Of a stretch of 9,648 nucleotides of DNA, positions 6,145 to 9,648 are shown one piece after another. The notes under the pieces are model-generated. The model did not search any database. It had not been told where the DNA came from and worked only from the letters and a program-made list of their open reading frames with translations. Each line of letters opens with the position of its first letter. Within the stretch, counting starts at the first letter, position 1. Source of the DNA: an uncultured Eggerthellaceae bacterium (lineage in GTDB: Bacteria; Actinomycetota; Coriobacteriia; Coriobacteriales; Eggerthellaceae); the NCBI GenBank assembly GCA_934630485.1, contig CAKTWD010000063.1:1-9648 (forward strand), read 5' to 3'. Position numbers and translations under genes: made by a program.

Positions 6145-6651
6145 CTACTGGAAGATGACGTTGAAAATGTATTTGGTGATGGCTGAGCGTCGGATGACGC
6201 CGACCAGCTTTCCCTCGTCGTCTACCACGGGAAGCTTCTTGAACTTCTTCTTCGCCAGCATATCGGCCACGCGGGCGATGCTTTGATCGGGTCGCGCGCA
6301 AACAACCTTGCGTGTGGCGAAGTCCATGACGTTTCGATCTTTCAGGCCGTCGATGCGCTGCTCGAGGGTTTGATCGTCGAAGTACAGCATAGACGCGTCG
6401 CCGCCTGTGAAGATGGTTCGCGCACGGTGCTGCGCGATGGCCCCCATGATATCGCCATCGGAAATGAACCCAACGACCTGCTTGCGCTCGTCGACGACGG
6501 GCATGCTCGTTACCTCGTTTTCGGCAAGCATGCGAACCACGTCGGAGATCGTGCTGCTTTGCGAGCAGGTGAAGGGGTCTTCGATCATGATGCTTGAAAT
6601 GGGCGTGCCTTCGAACTCAAGCGGGATGCGCTCGGAAAGGATCTCGGACAT
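6145..6651 (-). CDS. Twin CBS-domain protein
   Basis: This 168-residue soluble protein consists almost entirely of two CBS domains, which pair to form a Bateman module binding adenosyl nucleotides or similar ligands. CBS1 is at about 16-75 (ISSIMIEDPFTCSQSSTISD, then NEVTSMPVVDERKQVVGFISDGDIM). CBS2 is at about 105-163 (DRNVMDFATRKVVCARPDQS, then KKLPVVDDEGKLVGVIRRSAI). A linker (72-104, IAQHRARTIFTGGDASMLYF) joins them. There is no fused effector domain, so it probably acts on a partner. It starts three bases after the MFS stop, with a perfect AAGGAGG (6661-6667) lying within the last MFS codons, so it is surely co-transcribed with the transporter and efficiently translated. A regulatory link to transport is inferred from this arrangement; the ligand cannot be told from sequence alone. 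Confidence -1.
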   Translation of the reverse strand: MSEILSERIPLEFEGTPISSIMIEDPFTCSQSSTISDVVRMLAENEVTSMPVVDERKQVVGFISDGDIMGAIAQHRARTIFTGGDASMLYFDDQTLEQRIDGLKDRNVMDFATRKVVCARPDQSIARVADMLAKKKFKKLPVVDDEGKLVGVIRRSAITKYIFNVIFQ

Positions 6652-6654
6652 GAT

Positions 6655-8097
6655 TTAAGCCTCCTTGGTTTGAGAAGCGGTTTTCTTGGAAGGGCGAACG
6701 CTCACGATGGCGTAGATCAGCGACACCAGGCCGATAGCGGCGCAAACCTTGTAGGCGACGCCGGCGCCCGTAGCCGTGGCAACCTGGATGCCGGCATTTG
6801 CGTTGGTAGATGCAGTAACGCCGGTCATGACCGTGATGATAAGCGCCGTGCACAAGCCGCCGGCAACCTGACGACCGGTATTGGCGATGGCGTTGCCGTG
6901 GGCGATCATGTCGTTTTTCAAGGCATTGACACCCCACGTGTTCACCGGCATGTTCGCCAGCGCCTGGCCGGCAGCTTGCAGCATGCAGAACAACGCAACT
7001 ACAGCGATGGGCGTGTTCGCCGTCGAAAGCGAGAGCAGGAACAGTGCACCGGTCATCAGCGTCAGGCCGAAGATCGAGATAGCGCGCGGCCCGAACTTGT
7101 CGAAGACGATGCCCGAGATGGGGCTGATGATGATGCCGACCGCCGCGGCAGGCAGCATGGCCATGCCGGTTTCGAAAGCCGAGGCGCCCAGAGCGGTTTG
7201 CAGAAGAAGCGGCAGCAGCGTGTTGGTAACTAAGCAAGCGGCGTTGATGAGCGTGACGATGATAGCCGCTACGCGGAACTCGTGCGTTTTCAGCGTGCCC
7301 AGTTGAAGCAGGGGGTCGTCAATGCGACCTTGGCGAACGATGAACAATACCAGGCAGATCACGCCGGCGGCGATGGGGCCTAGCACGACGATGCTGCCCC
7401 AGCCGAACGACGAGGCGCTCGAGAAGCCGTACAATAGGCCGCCGAAAGCAATGGTTGAAAGGGCGACCGAAGGAAGATCGAGTTTCGGGTTCTTAAGCTC
7501 GCCTACGTTCTTCAGCATGAAGATGCCCAGAACCAACACCGCGAACGCAAAGGGCACGATCGCACCGATCATCGTGCGCCAACCGTAGGCGTCGATCACG
7601 GCACCGCCTACGACGGGGCCGACGGCAGGGCCGGCCGACATCACGATGCCCGCCATGCCCATGGCAGTTCCGCGTTTCTCAACGGGAAAGACCAGCATGG
7701 GAACCACCGAGACCAGCGGCATAAGCACGCCTGATCCTGCGGCCTGAAGCACGCGTCCGGCGATGAGGATGGTGAAATCGGGCGCTGCGGCGCACATCAG
7801 CGTGCCAAGAGCGAACACCAGCGTGGCTCCGAAGAAGAGCTTGCGGGTGCTGAATTTGTCGATAAGGAATGCCGATACCGGCACCATGATGCCGCTGACC
7901 AGCGGATAGATGGACATGATCCATTGCGCGGTGGAGGCGTCGATGTTGAAGTCGGCCATGATAACCGGCAGCGCCGGGGACATGACCGTTTGGTTCAGCA
8001 GGGCCAGGAAAGCGCCAAGAACGACGACGGCGACGATGCGGATTTGGGTGCCGGTAATGCGCCCATCGGTGGGTGCGGAAACAGTAGCGCTAGACAT
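6655..8097 (-). CDS. MFS transporter, DHA2 (EmrB/QacA) family, LmrB-like
   Basis: This 480-residue inner membrane protein has about 14 hydrophobic helices (near 18-40, 58-80, 88-106, 110-135, 146-167, 175-194, 208-226, 235-255, 276-298, 310-331, 340-358, 362-384, 403-427, 447-467). Recognisable motifs are LNQTVMSPALPVI in helix 1 (34-46), the motif A region FLIDKFSTRKLF (77-88), GRVLQAAGSGVLMPL (114-128), and antiporter motif C, GIVMSAGPAVGPVVGG (150-165). These mark drug:proton antiporters, which export toxic compounds with proton influx. The LNQT variant of the helix 1 motif resembles the LmrB-like group of Gram-positive multidrug exporters. The actual substrate is unknown. The start at 8097 has AAAGGA five bases upstream. 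The tail is basic (RPSKKTASQTKEA). It leads an operon with the CBS gene and is divergent from helD. Confidence -1.
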   Translation of the reverse strand: MSSATVSAPTDGRITGTQIRIVAVVVLGAFLALLNQTVMSPALPVIMADFNIDASTAQWIMSIYPLVSGIMVPVSAFLIDKFSTRKLFFGATLVFALGTLMCAAAPDFTILIAGRVLQAAGSGVLMPLVSVVPMLVFPVEKRGTAMGMAGIVMSAGPAVGPVVGGAVIDAYGWRTMIGAIVPFAFAVLVLGIFMLKNVGELKNPKLDLPSVALSTIAFGGLLYGFSSASSFGWGSIVVLGPIAAGVICLVLFIVRQGRIDDPLLQLGTLKTHEFRVAAIIVTLINAACLVTNTLLPLLLQTALGASAFETGMAMLPAAAVGIIISPISGIVFDKFGPRAISIFGLTLMTGALFLLSLSTANTPIAVVALFCMLQAAGQALANMPVNTWGVNALKNDMIAHGNAIANTGRQVAGGLCTALIITVMTGVTASTNANAGIQVATATGAGVAYKVCAAIGLVSLIYAIVSVRPSKKTASQTKEA

Positions 8098-8123
8098 AGG
8101 TTCCTTTCGCAGTTATGGGAGTT

Positions 8124-8155
8124 ACCTGCCGCGGACCAATAGGGCGGCAACAGGT
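8124..8155 (-). promoter_or_regulatory. Bulged hairpin in the presumed MFS 5' leader
   Basis: ACCTG-CCGC (8124-8132) pairs with GCGG-CAA-CAGGT (8144-8155), leaving a three-base bulge and an 11-base loop. It ends about 18 bases before the MFS ribosome site. It is not followed by a T tract, so it may act on translation, or it may be chance. Confidence -1.
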
Positions 8156-8181
8156 TGATTCGCGTTTGACAGAGCGCGGAT

Positions 8182-8310
8182 TCAGCTGCGATAGGAGGAA
8201 AGCGACTGCTTGAAGGCGGGTTGGGCAATTGCTTTTCGGCAAACGTCGGACAATGCTCCCGACATGGGAAGCTCGCGATTCGGGGTGTATGCCTTGTTCG
8301 GTTCGTTCAT
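8182..8310 (-). CDS. Possible 42-residue leader peptide upstream of the MFS gene
   Basis: An ATG at 8310 opens 42 codons ending in TGA at 8182-8184, in the same direction as the MFS gene and 84 bases before its start. The peptide begins MNEPNKAYTPNRELPM and ends KQSLSSYRS; it is hydrophilic and basic, with no membrane segment. No ribosome site precedes the ATG. A candidate -10 box (8322-8327) would place the transcript start only a few bases upstream, so translation would have to be leaderless. Third codon positions are GC-rich but less so than in the proven genes. It may be a regulatory leader ORF, a small protein or chance; I cannot decide. Confidence -1.
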   Translation of the reverse strand: MNEPNKAYTPNRELPMSGALSDVCRKAIAQPAFKQSLSSYRS

Positions 8311-8321
8311 AGCGGAGAGGT

Positions 8322-8350
8322 ACCCTAACAGCCGATTTCACAAGATTCAA
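8322..8350 (-). promoter_or_regulatory. Candidate promoter of the MFS-CBS operon
   Basis: On the minus strand, TTGAAT (8345-8350; 4 of 6) and TAGGGT (8322-8327; the three most conserved -10 positions match) are 17 bases apart. The transcript would carry a leader of about 215 bases before the MFS start. Confidence -1.
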
Positions 8351-8577
8351 GAGCCGTAACCCAGACGTAAGAATCACTCCAGAGCTTGGGTTCGGCCGCG
8401 GTGCGTCTTTCGCTCCAAGTAAGGCGGCTCGCCTCGCGCCTTTGCCGCAGACTCATGTGCAGGTTTTCGGAGCCGCTTTGCGGATTCTCGGATTCGCCGC
8501 AATCGGGCTTGGCGATGAGGTAAAGTATTTGGTCGAATTTTCAGTTCAGCCATCTTGGCGCAGCGCAAAGGGGATCT

Positions 8578-9648
8578 ATGGACACCGATCAGAACGTCGC
8601 GAACGAGGCCTTCGAGCAAGAGCAGGCGCACCTTAGCGAAACCTACGCCAAGCTTCTTGATATTGAAGCGGAAACCGCAGATCGCATCGCTGAAATCCGT
8701 CGTCAGGCCACGAAGGACATGAGCGACATGCGCGACGAGCTTGCGCTTGACTTCTCGTCCGACGACATGGCTATGGAAACCTTAGCGGAGTACCAGTCGA
8801 TGAACGGCATCATCGAGGGCTACAACCGCGCTATGGAAGTGAGCATGGACCGCTACAAGAAGGTCAAACAGCTTATTCCGCGCGCGTACTTCGCGAAAGT
8901 GCAGCTGCAATTCAAAGCTGGCGCCGCCCCGCGCGACATCTACTTGGGAACGGCGGGCATGACCGATGACGACCGCCGCCATTTCATCGTCGACTGGCGA
9001 AGCCCCGTTGCCGAGACCTACTATAACCAAGAGATCGGCCCCACGTCGTACCGCGTCGATGATCGCGTGATTCATGCCGATTTGAAGGTTCGCCGTCAGT
9101 TCGACATCGACCACGACAAGCTGCGCGCGTGCTTCGACACGACGGTTGCCATCGAGGACCCGCTGCTGCTTTCGAAGCTTTCCGAGCGTCACTCCGAGAA
9201 ACTGCAGGCCATCACCGCAACCATTCAGCGCGAGCAGAACAAGGTCATCCGTCACGACGACGTCGACGTGCTGCTGGTCAACGGCATCGCCGGATCGGGA
9301 AAGACCAGCGTGCTTCTGCAGCGCATCGCGTACCTGTTCTACCGCTATCGCGAGGATCTGGTTCCCTCGCAGGTGCACCTGTTCACGCCCAACCCTGTTT
9401 TCGGCAAGTACATCGACAGCGTCCTTCCCGATATGGGCGAGAGCAACCCCCAGATCACCACATGGAACGAGTTCTTCGACCAGCGCGGCCTTACGGGTCG
9501 CGGCATGGCCGTTGACGTCCCAGCGCAGAACCTCCGTGCGCTCGAGGAAGCCGTGAAGGGCCTTGCGTTGGTCGACGGCGACTTCAACGACATCGCGTTT
9601 GACGGCCGCGTCATTCTGAAGGCGTCCCAGGTTCGCGGCGTCGTGTCG
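8578..9648 (+). CDS. helD: HelD-type UvrD-like helicase, RNA polymerase recycling factor (3' end outside window)
   Basis: The first 357 codons are present and the frame runs off the window; the family is usually about 650-800 residues. HelD is an SF1 ATPase that binds RNA polymerase, inserts an N-terminal coiled-coil arm into the secondary channel and releases stalled polymerase from nucleic acid. Residues about 8-100 are a charged, helical hairpin whose tip region (DELALDFSSDDMAMETLAEY, 53-72) fits that arm. A domain with YLGTAGMTDDD and FIVDWRSPVAETYYNQ (122-151) follows, then the Q motif TIQREQNKVIR (215-225), Walker A GIAGSGKTS (236-244) and the Ia-like segment HLFTPNPVFGKYIDSVLPDMGE (267-288). 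The Walker B and later helicase motifs would be downstream. AAAGGGG five bases before the ATG sets the start. Relatives in some actinobacteria (HelR) protect against rifamycins; whether this one does is unknown. Confidence -1.
   Translation, partial: MDTDQNVANEAFEQEQAHLSETYAKLLDIEAETADRIAEIRRQATKDMSDMRDELALDFSSDDMAMETLAEYQSMNGIIEGYNRAMEVSMDRYKKVKQLIPRAYFAKVQLQFKAGAAPRDIYLGTAGMTDDDRRHFIVDWRSPVAETYYNQEIGPTSYRVDDRVIHADLKVRRQFDIDHDKLRACFDTTVAIEDPLLLSKLSERHSEKLQAITATIQREQNKVIRHDDVDVLLVNGIAGSGKTSVLLQRIAYLFYRYREDLVPSQVHLFTPNPVFGKYIDSVLPDMGESNPQITTWNEFFDQRGLTGRGMAVDVPAQNLRALEEAVKGLALVDGDFNDIAFDGRVILKASQVRGVVS

Larger units (their letters stand above)
8098..8577. other. 480-base divergent intergenic region between MFS and helD
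   Basis: The region serves both the MFS operon (leftward) and helD (rightward). On the left half I see a bulged hairpin (8124-8155), a possible leader ORF (8182-8310) and a possible minus-strand promoter (8322-8350). On the right half there is a small hairpin (AAGGCG 8421-8426 / CGCCTT 8437-8442) and an 8-base near-tandem repeat (CGGATTC at 8481 and 8489) flanked by TTGCGG/CCGCAA. I cannot name a convincing helD promoter: TTGGCG (8509-8514) has no good -10 partner. I did not see a rifamycin-associated element type inverted repeat. Confidence -1.

Noticed and set aside
8166..8195. Perfect TTGACA at 8166-8171 on the plus strand as a helD promoter
   Set aside because: The best -10 at the right distance is GATAGG, and the site is about 400 bases from helD with nothing supporting such a long leader. 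It remains a possibility, not a call.
8210..8359. A plus-strand frame starting TTG at 8210, downstream of AGGAGG (8193-8198)
   Set aside because: The spacing of 11 bases is long, the start is the rare TTG, and the product resembles nothing I know. The AGGAGG is tempting, but it lies antisense to the MFS leader.
8360..8577. A tRNA or structured RNA gene, and a rifamycin-associated element, in the helD upstream region
   Set aside because: I looked for cloverleaf arms with a GTTCG loop and for a long GC-rich inverted repeat of the element type. Only isolated short matches were present.
8374..8631. An 85-codon minus-strand frame across the helD start
   Set aside because: It is antisense to the helD ribosome site and first codons, and its translation is Arg-rich without any motif.

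Overview
The window looks like chromosomal DNA of a high-GC Gram-positive anaerobe, most likely a member of the Coriobacteriia (Eggerthella/Slackia/Adlercreutzia type). This is inferred from the GC-rich third codon positions, the strong AGGAGG-type ribosome binding sites, and a cell-elongation gene pair followed by a paired radical SAM/DUF2344 cassette. It is mostly an ordinary core-genome region. I see no insertion sequence, CRISPR array, rRNA, tRNA or prophage gene.

Region 1 (1-5340, plus strand) is a compact operon. It contains the 3' end of a class B penicillin-binding protein of the PBP2/MrdA type, then a RodA/FtsW SEDS glycosyltransferase, a DUF697 protein whose start overlaps the end of rodA by 17 bases, a B12-binding-fold radical SAM protein (TIGR03960 type) and its partner DUF2344/TIGR03936 protein. 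A perfect 11-bp inverted repeat lies between the DUF697 gene and the radical SAM gene. A strong 12-bp stem with a T tract closes the operon at 5292-5332. The first two genes build the lateral cell-wall peptidoglycan. The radical SAM pair has no established reaction.

Region 2 (5344-8097, minus strand, converging on region 1) reads in transcription order: a 14-helix DHA2-type MFS transporter, a twin-CBS-domain protein three bases after it, a hairpin that is the probable terminator, a 75-residue orphan protein, and a 71-residue XRE-type HTH regulator. The HTH gene is preceded by two inverted repeats. One overlaps a candidate -10 box and the other abuts the start codon, so autoregulation is likely.

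Region 3 (8098-9648) is a 480-base divergent intergenic region followed by the 5' part of a HelD-type helicase (RNA polymerase recycling factor), which runs off the window end. On the MFS side the intergenic region holds a possible promoter, a possible 42-codon leader ORF and a bulged hairpin. HelD relatives and MFS exporters are both linked to antibiotic stress in other bacteria, so this divergent pair may respond to a drug or to transcription stress; that is inference only. No clearly new multi-gene system is evident. The best leads are the HTH operator region, the leader ORF and hairpin ahead of the exporter, and the DUF697 protein tied to rodA.
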